The position numbers were made by a program, and so were the translations under genes. Below are positions 35,615 through 45,188 of a stretch of DNA of 64,000 bases, piece after piece. A model generated the notes under the pieces. The model worked only from the letters and a program-made list of their open reading frames with translations. It was not told the DNA's origin and did no database searches. The DNA comes from Leifsonia sp040686855. Its GTDB lineage: Bacteria; Actinomycetota; Actinomycetes; Actinomycetales; Microbacteriaceae. Numbering within the stretch: position 1 is the stretch's first letter; each line of letters starts with the position of its first letter. The stretch lies in the NCBI RefSeq assembly GCF_040686855.1, contig NZ_JBFBOG010000002.1, positions 496,001 through 560,000 of the forward strand, read 5' to 3'.

Positions 35615-36955
35615 ATGACGTCACCCGAACGACGGCGAGGACAGACGATCAAGGCGGTGGTGGCAGCCGCCGCAATCGCGGTCACCCTGGCCGGCTGTGC
35701 GAGCGCAAGTGCGCCGGCGGCCACGAGCGGCAGCTTCAAGGAAGCGAAGCAGGACAAGAACTCGACCATCACGGTCTGGGCTGATTCCTCACGTCTGCCG
35801 ACCGTTCAGAAGTACCAGGAAGAAAACCCGAACGTGAAGATGAAGATTGTCACGTACGACGGCGCTCCCGGAACGCTTCAGACCAAGGTCGCACTGTTCG
35901 ATCGCGCCGGCAGCGGCTGGCCGGACGTAGTCTTCACGACCGCTATGAGCGGGATCGAGACCTCGACATCCGGTAAGACGCCGTTCGCTGCGCCGCTCGA
36001 TCAAGGCATCTTCCCCCAGAGCAAGATCGACGGCTTCGCAAAGGGAGCCCTCGACCCCTGCATCGTCAACGGGCACCTCTACTGCATCCGAAACGATGTC
36101 GCCCAGAACGTCTTCTGGTACAACAAAACCCTTTTCGACCAGTTCGGCTACACGGTTCCCAAGACCTGGGAAGATCTGCAGGCCCTCTCCGACAAGGTCG
36201 CGGAGGAACACCCTGGATACGTCCTTGGCACCGTGGGTGACAACAACGCTCCACTGGTGTACTTCTGGGCGAGCGAGTGCCCGGCGAACACGCTAGACGG
36301 CAAGACATTCTCGTCTGACACGTCCTCGCAGAAGTGCACCCGGGTGGCCAACCTGCTCGACCACATGATCGCCAACGGTACCGTCGTGACCGACGGTGTG
36401 TTCAGCGGCGCCGCGTACACCCAGAAGTACAGCGGCAAGACGCTCGCGCTGGTCGGTCCGTCCTGGTACGGCAAGTACGTCTTCGACGCTGCCTTGAAGG
36501 TCCCCTCCGGACAGATGGCTGCAGCCGCCCCGCTAACCTGGGCGAACGACGGCACCAAGTCGACGGGGAACGTCGGCGGCGGCCTCTGGTGGATCTCCTC
36601 GCACAGCAAGAACCTGGCCGCGTCCTCGAAGCTCGTCCAGTGGCTGACGACCTCTAACGCCGCGCAAGAGTCCGCGCCGACCTACCCCGCATACGCGCCG
36701 GCAGCGAAGGCCTGGCTCGCGAACCCGGAGAACACGAGCTACTTCGCGAACGACGTCGCTCCGGCCTTCACGAAGGCAGCGGCGAGCATCTGGTCAGGAT
36801 GGTCCCAGACCAGCCGCGTCAACCAGCAGACGATCTGGGCCAACACGATCCTTCCCCAGCTGGTCGCGAAGAAAACCGTGCTTTCCACCCTCCCGACCTG
36901 GCAGGCTCAGGCTGAGCAGCTCGCTGGCACGGTCGGATACACAGTAAAGAAGTGA
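35615..36955 (+). CDS. ABC sugar-binding lipoprotein
   Basis: 446 residues. Lipobox LAGC near residue 27 anchors it to the membrane exterior. Family 1-type solute-binding fold (ITVWADSSRLPTVQKYQEENPNVKMKIVTYDG... GSGWPDVVF... NPCIVNGHLYCIRND). It captures an oligosaccharide or sugar for the two permeases that follow. GAAAGGAA precedes the ATG. Confidence 0.92.
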   Translation: MTSPERRRGQTIKAVVAAAAIAVTLAGCASASAPAATSGSFKEAKQDKNSTITVWADSSRLPTVQKYQEENPNVKMKIVTYDGAPGTLQTKVALFDRAGSGWPDVVFTTAMSGIETSTSGKTPFAAPLDQGIFPQSKIDGFAKGALDPCIVNGHLYCIRNDVAQNVFWYNKTLFDQFGYTVPKTWEDLQALSDKVAEEHPGYVLGTVGDNNAPLVYFWASECPANTLDGKTFSSDTSSQKCTRVANLLDHMIANGTVVTDGVFSGAAYTQKYSGKTLALVGPSWYGKYVFDAALKVPSGQMAAAAPLTWANDGTKSTGNVGGGLWWISSHSKNLAASSKLVQWLTTSNAAQESAPTYPAYAPAAKAWLANPENTSYFANDVAPAFTKAAASIWSGWSQTSRVNQQTIWANTILPQLVAKKTVLSTLPTWQAQAEQLAGTVGYTVKK

Positions 36956-36965
36956 GATTGTAGAA

Positions 36966-37907
36966 ATGTCAACTATCAACACTCAGGCTCGCCCTGCAGT
37001 TGTGACGGTTGGCCAGTCGAAGCCGGGTCGTCGCGTCGCGCGGCGATCCGGCTTGGCCGGCTACGGCTTCGTATCGCTGTATGCGATCCTGCTGACAGCG
37101 TTCGGCGTCCTGCCGACCTTCTATGCCATCTACTTGGCATTGACCAATGCCGACGGTCAATTCGTCGGCCTCGGTCAGTTCATCCGCACGGCACAAGACT
37201 TCCGTTTCCCCCTGGCGTTTCTGAACGCCGCCGGATACGTCGTGATCTGGCTGGTCGTCCTTCTGGTCATGACCATCGGGCTTGCCCTCATCCTGCATCA
37301 GCGAGCTCGGGCGGTGTCGTCCGCGTTCCGGTTCGTCTTCTATCTGCCTGGCGCGCTGGTCGGCGTGGCGGGCATTCTGGTCTGGCTGTTCATGCTGGAC
37401 CCCGCCGTCAGCCCGGCGTCCGGGCTCCTCAACGCGCTCGGATTCACCAGCTTCACTGCGGTCATCGCGCCCGGCAATCTGGCGACGATCTTCGTGATCA
37501 TGGCGTTCTGGACGGGCGCCGGGGGCTGGATCGTCGTCATGTACGGAGCCCTCAACAACATCCCGCTGGAGATAATGGACGCGGCGCGCGTCGATGGCGC
37601 GTCCACGTGGCAGATCGCGTGGCGGATCCAAATCCCGATGATCAAGCAGTGGATCGCGTACATGGCGATCCTCGCGTTCGCCGGCGGTACACAGATCTTC
37701 GCGGAGCCTCAACTCGTCTACAACGCGAGCGGCAGCGGGATCAATCCGACCTGGTCACCCAACCAGCTCGCGTACTCGTACGCATTTGACAACAACGATT
37801 TCAACGGTGCCGCCGCTATCTCGCTGTACCTGCTCGTGATCGGCCTGGCAGCAGCGGCGCTCATCGTCTCTCGCACCGGGCTCTTCAGCACGAAGGATGA
37901 CGCATGA
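36966..37907 (+). CDS. ABC sugar permease, MalF type
   Basis: 313 residues, six membrane helices. The EAA loop for the ATPase is visible in NNIPLEIMDAARVDGASTWQIAWRI. The N-terminal helix follows a basic segment (KPGRRVARRSGLAGYGF). It pairs with the next gene, which it overlaps by ATGA. No ATPase gene is in the operon; a shared MsiK/UgpC-type ATPase elsewhere is expected, as is common in Actinobacteria. Confidence 0.93.
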   Translation: MSTINTQARPAVVTVGQSKPGRRVARRSGLAGYGFVSLYAILLTAFGVLPTFYAIYLALTNADGQFVGLGQFIRTAQDFRFPLAFLNAAGYVVIWLVVLLVMTIGLALILHQRARAVSSAFRFVFYLPGALVGVAGILVWLFMLDPAVSPASGLLNALGFTSFTAVIAPGNLATIFVIMAFWTGAGGWIVVMYGALNNIPLEIMDAARVDGASTWQIAWRIQIPMIKQWIAYMAILAFAGGTQIFAEPQLVYNASGSGINPTWSPNQLAYSYAFDNNDFNGAAAISLYLLVIGLAAAALIVSRTGLFSTKDDA

Positions 37908-38818
37908 CATACGCTCACGAAGCCCGCAGAAGACGTGGCACAGGTATCGCCGGGATGGTCGTGTCCCGAACGCTCATCTGGGTGCTGCTGCTCTTCATGC
38001 TCATGTTCTTCGTCGTCCCGGTGATCTGGCTCGTCGTCACGCCGACCAAGGTCGACTCATCGCTCGCCCACGCCAACCCGCTTGCATTCGGCTCCTTCGA
38101 GAACATCGTCGCCGCGTGGAATCACCTGGCGGCGTTCCAAGACGGAGCCATTTGGGTGTGGTTGAGGAACTCGGCGTTCTATTCGATCGCGGCGCTCCTG
38201 CTCACCGTGATCGCAAGCGTTCCAGCCGGCTACGCGCTCGCCATGACCCGGTTCCGCGGCAGGAGAGTCCTCCTGAGCCTCACGCTCCTGGTGATGCTCA
38301 TGCCGGGGTCGGCGCTGGTCCTCCCGATCTACCTGGAGCTCAGCAGCGTCCATCTCACCGGCACGCCCCTGTCGGTGATCCTGCCATTCTCGTTCTACCC
38401 GTTCGGCGTGTACCTGACCTACATCTACTATTCGACGAGCGTGCCGAAGAACCTGCTCGACGCTGCGCGTATCGACGGCTGCTCCGAATGGGATGTCTTC
38501 CGGCGGATCGCCGTCCCGCTCGCGAAGCCGATCATCGCTCTGCTCGCGTTCTTCAGCTTCGTCGCCAACTGGAACAACTACTTTGTCCCGCTCGTGATGC
38601 TGGCCAAGAACGACGACTACCCGATCCAGCTCGGCCTTCAGGAGCTGCTGTCGTCCACCCCTGCATTCAATCCGGCCGTCGGCGGCGCGCAGCTGGACAT
38701 CAACAGACCGGAGCTGGCACTCGCAGTAATCCTCGCCGTCCTTCCGGTGCTCGTCTTGTTCCTGTTCTCCCAGCGGACGCTGGTCGCGGGGATGCTAGCG
38801 GGCTCGTCGAAAGAATGA
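37904..38818 (+). CDS. ABC sugar permease, MalG type
   Basis: 304 residues, six membrane helices. The EAA loop is SVPKNLLDAARIDGCSEWDVFRRIAVPLAKP and the C-terminus ends FSQRTLVAGMLAGSSKE, as in MalG-type proteins. It forms the second half of the channel. It overlaps both neighbours by 4 nt. Confidence 0.93.
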   Translation: MTYAHEARRRRGTGIAGMVVSRTLIWVLLLFMLMFFVVPVIWLVVTPTKVDSSLAHANPLAFGSFENIVAAWNHLAAFQDGAIWVWLRNSAFYSIAALLLTVIASVPAGYALAMTRFRGRRVLLSLTLLVMLMPGSALVLPIYLELSSVHLTGTPLSVILPFSFYPFGVYLTYIYYSTSVPKNLLDAARIDGCSEWDVFRRIAVPLAKPIIALLAFFSFVANWNNYFVPLVMLAKNDDYPIQLGLQELLSSTPAFNPAVGGAQLDINRPELALAVILAVLPVLVLFLFSQRTLVAGMLAGSSKE

Positions 38819-41757
38819 GCGACGAGCCTCACGCGGACGACCTGACCAACGCGGGACCCGGCTGGGGGGTTCTCAGCCCGCGAGCGCGATTCACGACGAC
38901 GCTACCCAGCATGAGCCTGAACGGTACCTGGAGCTTTGCCTGGTGGCCGTCACGCATCGACGCGCCGGAAGACGTATGGACCCACGCTGAGACCTACTCG
39001 AGCTGGGAGACGATACCCGTCCCTTCGTCCTGGTCGATGCCCATCCACGGCGGCCACGGGGCACCGAACTACACCAATCGTCGCTATCCGTTCCCGCTCA
39101 CGCCTCCGTTCCCGCCCGATGCCAATCCGACCGCGGATCATCTACTGAGGTTCGATGTCGCCCCCGAGTTCCTCGGCGGTGCTCGACTCCGGTTCGATGG
39201 CATCGACTCGGCCGGTGAGGTCTGGCTCAACGGGCAGTGCTTGGGAACGACGCGGGGGAGCAGGCTCCCGAGCGAATTCGACGTCAGCTCGCTCCTTCGT
39301 CAGACCGGCAACGTCCTGCTCGTCCGCGTCTCGCAGTATTCGGCGGCGAGCTATCTCGAGGACCAGGACATGTGGTGGCTTCCGGGAATCTTCCGCGATG
39401 TCACCCTCCTGTCGACGCCGCCTGGCGCCGTTGAGGACGTGTTCGTGCGAACGGCGTTCTCCGATGGGCATGGGCTCATCAGCGTCGATGTCTCGGGCGC
39501 GGACGGGAGCCGGATCGACGCGGAGTCAAGGATCGCCGAGTTGAACACGGTAAACCTTACAGCCGACATAGTGGATATCGGCCCTGTGGCCGGGTGGTCG
39601 GCCGAAACGCCACAGCTCTACGGACTCACCATAAACACGGCGCATGAGACGATCTCGATTCCGATCGGTTTCCGCACGGTGGAGGTTGTCAATGCCGAGC
39701 TGCGCCTGAACGGCCGGCCGATCGTCCTGAAGGGCGTGAATCGGCATGAGCATCACCCAGACTTCGGCCGGGTCGTGCCGCGCGAGGTCGTCGTCGACGA
39801 GTTAAAACTGATGAAGCAGCACAACGTCAATGCGATTCGCACTTCGCACTATCCGCCCCACCCCGACATGCTCGACCTCGCCGACGAACTCGGCTTTTAT
39901 GTGATCGACGAGTGCGATTTCGAGACCCACGGTTTCCAGCTCGCCGACTGGCGAGCGAATCCCACGGACGATCCCGGCTACCGGGATGCGCTGGTGGACC
40001 GGATGTCGCGGATGATCGAGCGTGACAAGAATCACCCGTCCATCATCATGTGGTCTCTGGGAAACGAAGCCGGCACGGGGACGAACATCGAAGCGATGGC
40101 CGCGTCCGCACGCTCGCGCGACGCCTCTCGCCTCATCCACTACGAAGGCGAGTGGGCGAGCACGCAGGTGGACGTCTACTCGCGGATGTATTCCACCCAC
40201 CAAGAGGTCGAACTGATCGGGCGCGGCGAAGAACCACCTCTCGACGACCTCGACGCGGACGCGCATCGAAGGACTCTGCCGTTCCTGCTCTGCGAATACG
40301 CCCACGCCATGGGAAACGGCCCAGGCGGTTTGACGGAGTATCAAGAGCTCTTCGAACGTTACCCACGCCTCGCCGGAGGGTTCGTCTGGGAGTGGCTCGA
40401 GCACGGGATAAGGCGGTCTCCAGACGATACCGGATTCGCCTACGGCGGCGACTACGGTGAGGTCGTCCACGACGGCAACTTCGTGATCGACGGCTTGGTG
40501 TCGGCCGATCGGCAGCCGCGTCCGGGCCTCCTCGACTTCAAGAAAGTCATCGAGCCGATCCGCATGACGATCGGCGACTTCTGGGACCGCCTCTCGATCA
40601 GCAACAGGCACGACTTCGTGGACCTATCGCAATTCGACCTGGAGTGGCGAGTCGACACAATCGGTGGCACCGTCGCTCGCGGCTCGCTCCCGCCGATCGA
40701 TTGCCCGCCGCACGAGTCCATCGTCATTCCCTTACCCGGCGGCGACGAGCTGCACCAGAAGTGGGCGGACACCGCCACGATGACCGTTTCGGCCATCACG
40801 CGGGATGCCACCGCGTGGTGCTCCGCCGGTCACGAGATCGCGTGGGTGCAGTCACGGCACCCGGGTTCGCCGCCCCACCCGACTGCAGACCCCGCCGTGG
40901 TAGGCGATCAGCCGTCAGCGGATGGCAGGTTGCGGTTCGGAGCTGGCGAGTTCGATCAGCAAACGGGAGAACTGGTCCGCCTTGGCTCAATCCCCGTAAG
41001 CGGTCCCACGCTTCAGCTGTGGCGGGCTCCGACGGACAACGATCGAGGCAAGGGCGACCGACGCCGGCCCGTGCCTTCGGACATCCGTTGGAGGGAAGAC
41101 GGCCTCGATCGGCTCGTGCAGCGCCGCGCATCGACAACGATCGGACGGGATCGAATCGACGTCCAATACATCGTTGCCGCACCGGGAGACGACCGCGAGA
41201 TCGCGTTCGACTTGAACTGGACCCGTCGCGATGACGGCCGTCTCGCGCTGGAAGTGCGTGTCAGACCGGATGACAGCTGGACGGGTACCTGGCCAAGGAT
41301 CGGAGTCGCCATGGTCTTCGCCCACAATTTCACGACGGCGAGCTGGGTGGGCTCCGGGCCTGGACCGAAGTACCCCGATACCGGGCAGGCGACCCGATGG
41401 GGTGCACACACGCTGAGCGTGTCCGACCTCTCGACGCCCTATGTCCGGCCGCAGGAGAACGGTTCACGAGCCGACGTCACCGCGCTGAGCTTGGACGATG
41501 GTCACCGATCGCTTCTCATCGAAGGCCCCGCATTCAGTTTTTCGGCACGGCATTGGTCGACCGCCGATCTGACACGGATCGATCACGTCGACCTCCTCGC
41601 GCCCGACGGGAACACATACGTCGAGCTGGATTTCGCGCAGCACGGGATCGGAACCGCAGCGTGCGGACCCGGCCCGCTGAGCGCGTACGACCTGGAGCCG
41701 CACGCTGTCGCGGCGCAGATCCTGATCAGCGCTCCCGAGCTAGGAGCCTCGGAGTGA
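38815..41757 (+). CDS. GH2 beta-galactosidase-type enzyme
   Basis: 980 residues. Sugar-binding and immunoglobulin-like domains precede the TIM barrel. The acid/base Glu is E418 in WSLGNEAG and the nucleophile E494 in LLCEYAHAMGN. The C-terminal domain LWRAPTDNDRGKGD is the beta-galactosidase small-chain domain. There is no signal peptide, so it acts on imported oligosaccharides. The frame is open far upstream inside the permease genes; the start at 38815 overlaps the permease stop by 4 nt. The substrate might be a galactoside, which would feed the galactonate arm. Confidence 0.92.
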   Translation: MSDEPHADDLTNAGPGWGVLSPRARFTTTLPSMSLNGTWSFAWWPSRIDAPEDVWTHAETYSSWETIPVPSSWSMPIHGGHGAPNYTNRRYPFPLTPPFPPDANPTADHLLRFDVAPEFLGGARLRFDGIDSAGEVWLNGQCLGTTRGSRLPSEFDVSSLLRQTGNVLLVRVSQYSAASYLEDQDMWWLPGIFRDVTLLSTPPGAVEDVFVRTAFSDGHGLISVDVSGADGSRIDAESRIAELNTVNLTADIVDIGPVAGWSAETPQLYGLTINTAHETISIPIGFRTVEVVNAELRLNGRPIVLKGVNRHEHHPDFGRVVPREVVVDELKLMKQHNVNAIRTSHYPPHPDMLDLADELGFYVIDECDFETHGFQLADWRANPTDDPGYRDALVDRMSRMIERDKNHPSIIMWSLGNEAGTGTNIEAMAASARSRDASRLIHYEGEWASTQVDVYSRMYSTHQEVELIGRGEEPPLDDLDADAHRRTLPFLLCEYAHAMGNGPGGLTEYQELFERYPRLAGGFVWEWLEHGIRRSPDDTGFAYGGDYGEVVHDGNFVIDGLVSADRQPRPGLLDFKKVIEPIRMTIGDFWDRLSISNRHDFVDLSQFDLEWRVDTIGGTVARGSLPPIDCPPHESIVIPLPGGDELHQKWADTATMTVSAITRDATAWCSAGHEIAWVQSRHPGSPPHPTADPAVVGDQPSADGRLRFGAGEFDQQTGELVRLGSIPVSGPTLQLWRAPTDNDRGKGDRRRPVPSDIRWREDGLDRLVQRRASTTIGRDRIDVQYIVAAPGDDREIAFDLNWTRRDDGRLALEVRVRPDDSWTGTWPRIGVAMVFAHNFTTASWVGSGPGPKYPDTGQATRWGAHTLSVSDLSTPYVRPQENGSRADVTALSLDDGHRSLLIEGPAFSFSARHWSTADLTRIDHVDLLAPDGNTYVELDFAQHGIGTAACGPGPLSAYDLEPHAVAAQILISAPELGASE

Positions 41758-42620
41758 GCATGCGTCGCGACCGGGTGATCCTGGACGCTCATCAGCACCT
41801 GTGGGAACTCTCTCGTACCCCGCAGCCGTGGATCGACCCGGTCACGATGCCCGAGCTCGCCCGAGACTTCGGGCCCGAGCAGCACCGCGAACTCCTGCTG
41901 TCTGCAGCCATCGACAGTGCGATCCTCGTCCAGACGGTGAACACCAAGGAAGAGACAGCCTGGCTGCTCGATGTCGCCGCATGGGCGGGTGCCGCGGGCG
42001 TGGTGGGATGGATCGACCTCGCAGGCACAGACATCGGTCGGCAGATCGCAGATCTCCGGGCCGGACCAGGAGGCGCCAAGCTTGTCGGGGTGCGTCACTT
42101 GACCCACCTCGAACCAGACGCCGGCTGGCTGGAACGCGACGACGTCAGGCGAGGAATCGCAGCCGTCGGCAGAGCCGGGCTCGCCCTGGAATTGGTCGTC
42201 AACGCCCAGCAGCTTCCGTCCATCCCCGATCTCGTTCAGGCGCTGCCCGACGTCCAGTTCGTCCTCGATCACCTCGGCTATCCGCCCGTCGATGCAGCCG
42301 TGCTCAAGGCGTGGGAGCGCATTCTTGTCTCCATTGCCGCCGCCGAGAACGCGGCCGCCAAGTTCTCAGGGCTCCGGCTCTCCGCCCTGCAGAGATCGAC
42401 TCAGGAGGTCCACGGTCGACGGATCCGCGACGCGGCCTTGTCGAGCTTCGGCCCCGCCCGTCTCATGTGGGGGTCGGACTGGCCCCTCGTCCTACGCGAT
42501 GGTTCCTATGCGCAGTGGTTGGCGATAGCAACCGAACTCATGTGCGACCTGTCGCCGCACGAATCGGAGCGGTTCTGGGCGGGCACGGCCGTCGACGTCT
42601 ATCGGCTGAGCGATCGATGA
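41754..42620 (+). CDS. Amidohydrolase, sugar lactonase (COG3618 type)
   Basis: 288 residues, TIM-barrel amidohydrolase. Metal ligands are visible: HQH in LDAHQHLWEL, His in FVLDHLGYP and Asp in MWGSDWPL. Relatives hydrolyse L-fucono-1,5-lactone or L-rhamnono-lactone. AGGAG lies seven bases before GTG at 41754; an ATG six bases later is possible. It lies between the GH2 gene and the sugar dehydrogenase and overlaps both, the order expected for lactone formation and opening. Confidence 0.85.
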   Translation: MSMRRDRVILDAHQHLWELSRTPQPWIDPVTMPELARDFGPEQHRELLLSAAIDSAILVQTVNTKEETAWLLDVAAWAGAAGVVGWIDLAGTDIGRQIADLRAGPGGAKLVGVRHLTHLEPDAGWLERDDVRRGIAAVGRAGLALELVVNAQQLPSIPDLVQALPDVQFVLDHLGYPPVDAAVLKAWERILVSIAAAENAAAKFSGLRLSALQRSTQEVHGRRIRDAALSSFGPARLMWGSDWPLVLRDGSYAQWLAIATELMCDLSPHESERFWAGTAVDVYRLSDR

Positions 42621-43582
42621 AGGTGCGCCATGTCCGTGGCACTGACATCGTCCTCACAGAGGTGGGGTTCGGCTCCGCCGTGCTCGGCAACCTTCGAACC
42701 GTTGTGACTGACGACGATGCTCGCCGCGCGGTCGACGCTGCATGGGAGCGCGGAGTGCGCTACTTCGACACAGCTCCGCATTACGGACTCGGTCTCGCCG
42801 AAGAACGACTTGGGCGCGCGCTGGCGCCGTATCCGCGCTCGGAATACGTCCTCTCGACGAAGGTCGGCAGGCTCCTGGTCCCCAACGCGCACCCACAGGG
42901 CCGAGACGCGGAGGGATTCGATGTGCCCGACGAGCGCGTCCGCGTTTGGGACTTCTCCCGGGACGGCATTCATCGGTCGCTGCAACAGAGCCTCGAACGA
43001 CTTCGCGTCGATCACATTGACATCGCCTTCGTACACGACCCCGACCAGCATCACCCGGAATCACTTGCGGAGGCGATGGAGACATTGAACAGCCTGGTGG
43101 CGCACGGGACGATCCGCGCGGCGGGACCGGGAACCAACTCGTCAGAAGCCACCGTCGAGGGATTCGCCCTAGGGGCAACGACGGCGATGCTGGCGGGCCG
43201 GTACACGCTGATTGATCCATCGGCCGGTGTCGCAGCGCTCCCCGAAGCGCGACGCAGTGGTCGCTCGATCATCGCCGCCGGAGTGTTCAACTCCGGGATA
43301 CTCGCTACCGACTTTCCGGACCCGACCGCCACCTTCGAATATCTTCCCGCGTCGGCCGACGTACGGCGCAGAGTGGCAGCCCTCGTGCCTCTCTGCGCAT
43401 CATTCGGCATCACCGTTCCCGCTGCGGCGATCGCCTTCCCGCTGACCTCCCCTTATGTTGCGAGCGTCGTGCTCGGGATGCGGAATGCGAGCGAAGTCGA
43501 ACGCAACCTCGACCTGTACGAGCACGGGGTCGACGCCGACTTCTGGCCAGCCTGGATGGCTGCGGGGTCGCACGCAGGCTAG
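42617..43582 (+). CDS. Aldo/keto reductase, L-fucose (aldose 1-) dehydrogenase type
   Basis: 321 residues. The tetrad is visible in RYFDTAPHYG (Asp, Tyr), LSTKVG (Lys) and FVHDPD (His). It has the RYTLIDPSA segment of D-threo-aldose 1-dehydrogenases, which oxidise L-fucose to the lactone. Last gene of the plus-strand operon, starting with ATGA. It overlaps the convergent SDR gene by 4 bp, with no room for a terminator between the two operons. Confidence 0.85.
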   Translation: MKVRHVRGTDIVLTEVGFGSAVLGNLRTVVTDDDARRAVDAAWERGVRYFDTAPHYGLGLAEERLGRALAPYPRSEYVLSTKVGRLLVPNAHPQGRDAEGFDVPDERVRVWDFSRDGIHRSLQQSLERLRVDHIDIAFVHDPDQHHPESLAEAMETLNSLVAHGTIRAAGPGTNSSEATVEGFALGATTAMLAGRYTLIDPSAGVAALPEARRSGRSIIAAGVFNSGILATDFPDPTATFEYLPASADVRRRVAALVPLCASFGITVPAAAIAFPLTSPYVASVVLGMRNASEVERNLDLYEHGVDADFWPAWMAAGSHAG

Positions 43583-44328
43583 GCAGGGCGTACGCGCAGC
43601 GTGTGGACGCCGCCGTCGACCTCGAGCGCGGTCCCTGTCGTCGATCCGGACGACGGGCTCGCGAGATAGGCGATCGCCGACGCGACCTCCTCCGGCGTGA
43701 CCATCCTGCCAGTCGCCTGGCGTGCGTCCAATGCTGCGCGCTCAGCAACCGGATCAGGGAAGGACTGCAGCATGCGGTCGACGAACGGTGTGCTCACGGT
43801 TCCGGGACTCACACAATTGACACGGACGCCTTCGCGAACGTGATCGGCCGCCATCGCGTAGGTCAACGCGAGCACGGCCCCTTTCGATGCACCATAGAGC
43901 GCACGGCGTGGGAGCCCGTTCAATGCCGCTATTGAGCAGACGTTGACGATGGTGGCATGTGGCGAACGCCGCAACAGCGGGAGGGCGATTGCCGACGTTC
44001 GCGCCATGCCGACAACGTTGATATCGAGCACGCGCGCCCACTCGTCGTCGTCGTTCTCCTCGACAGTGCCCACCGCACTGATTCCGGCGTTGTTGATCAG
44101 GATGTCGAGTCGACCGAACCGGTCTTCGACCCCGGCGAACGCCTGAGATAGAGATGACCGGGAGGTCACATCGGCCGAGAAGCCGATGAGCGGAAGCCCG
44201 ACGGACGTGCCGTCCAGGTCAAGTACCGCCACCTGTGCACCCCGTTCAGCGAGATGAACCGCCGTGGCCAGCCCGATTCCGGAGGCGCCGCCGGTCACGG
44301 CGGCGACCAACCCGTGGAACTCACTCAT
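43579..44328 (-). CDS. SDR dehydrogenase, 2-keto-3-deoxy-L-fuconate type
   Basis: 249 residues. The cofactor motif is TGGASGIG, then NNAG, Ser in NVCSIAAL and Tyr/Lys in YGASKGA. In the non-phosphorylative route this step oxidises the 2-keto-3-deoxy acid at C4 to the 2,4-diketo acid. Here it is the last gene of the minus-strand operon and overlaps the FAH hydrolase gene by ATGA, so product and next enzyme are made together. Confidence 0.85.
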   Translation of the reverse strand: MSEFHGLVAAVTGGASGIGLATAVHLAERGAQVAVLDLDGTSVGLPLIGFSADVTSRSSLSQAFAGVEDRFGRLDILINNAGISAVGTVEENDDDEWARVLDINVVGMARTSAIALPLLRRSPHATIVNVCSIAALNGLPRRALYGASKGAVLALTYAMAADHVREGVRVNCVSPGTVSTPFVDRMLQSFPDPVAERAALDARQATGRMVTPEEVASAIAYLASPSSGSTTGTALEVDGGVHTLRVRPA

Positions 44329-45188
44329 GCGCTTCCCGCAATCCTTGTGTCGATGAAGAGGTTTCGGGCTCTTCCAAGCCCGTCGATCTCAAGCTCCACG
44401 ACATCGCCGGCGCGAAGGTATGGCTGGTCAGGAAGGCCGAGCGCAACGCCGGCGGGGGTGCCCGTATTGATCAGGTCACCCGGCCGGAGGACCATGAACT
44501 GGCTCAAATACCAGACGATGTGATTCACGCCGAAGACCATTTGCGACGTCGAACCCTTCTGCCGCTCTGTACCGTTGACCCAGAGTCGAAGGCCGAGCGC
44601 TTGCGGGTCGGGGACCTCGTCGCGTGTGACCAGAACTGGTCCCAGCGGGTTGAACGTGTCGCAACTCTTGCCCTTGTCCCACTGGCCCCCGCGTTCGAGT
44701 TGGTACTCGCGTTCCGAGACGTCGTGCGACAGCACGTAGCCAGCGATGACGTCGATTGCGTGATCGGGCGACCGGAGGTACCTTGCCTCTGCACCGATCA
44801 CGACACCGAGCTCGACCTCCCAGTCGGTTTTGGTCGATCCGGGCGGAATCAGGACCTCGTCGTGTGGTCCGACGATCGTTCCAGGGTCCTTCATGAAGAC
44901 CACCGGCTCGTCGGGTGTCGCCATTCCGCTCTCGACGGCGTGGTCTGCATAGTTCACCCCGATGCAGATGATCTTGCCCGGACGGGCGAGTGGGGCACCG
45001 ATCCGGCCTCCCAGCGGCTGAATCTCAGGTAGGTCATCGCGGCTGAAGTGTTCACGGGCGATGTCGATTCCCGATGCGAGGAAGGCTCCGTCAATGTCGT
45101 CGGTGATCGTCCTCAAGTCGAACCAGCGGCCGTCGTCCCACAGCACAGGGATCTCCGACCCTGCGGCACCGATTCTCCCGAATCTCAT
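44325..45188 (-). CDS. FAH-family hydrolase, 2,4-diketo-3-deoxy-sugar-acid type
   Basis: 287 residues. Family marks are CIGVNYADHAVE, PVVFMKDPGTIVGPHDEV and the metal ligands in DWEVELGVVIG. It would split the 2,4-diketo-3-deoxy acid to pyruvate and L-lactate. Overlap with the SDR gene downstream and the isomerase-like gene upstream by 4 nt each. Confidence 0.87.
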   Translation of the reverse strand: MRFGRIGAAGSEIPVLWDDGRWFDLRTITDDIDGAFLASGIDIAREHFSRDDLPEIQPLGGRIGAPLARPGKIICIGVNYADHAVESGMATPDEPVVFMKDPGTIVGPHDEVLIPPGSTKTDWEVELGVVIGAEARYLRSPDHAIDVIAGYVLSHDVSEREYQLERGGQWDKGKSCDTFNPLGPVLVTRDEVPDPQALGLRLWVNGTERQKGSTSQMVFGVNHIVWYLSQFMVLRPGDLINTGTPAGVALGLPDQPYLRAGDVVELEIDGLGRARNLFIDTRIAGSA

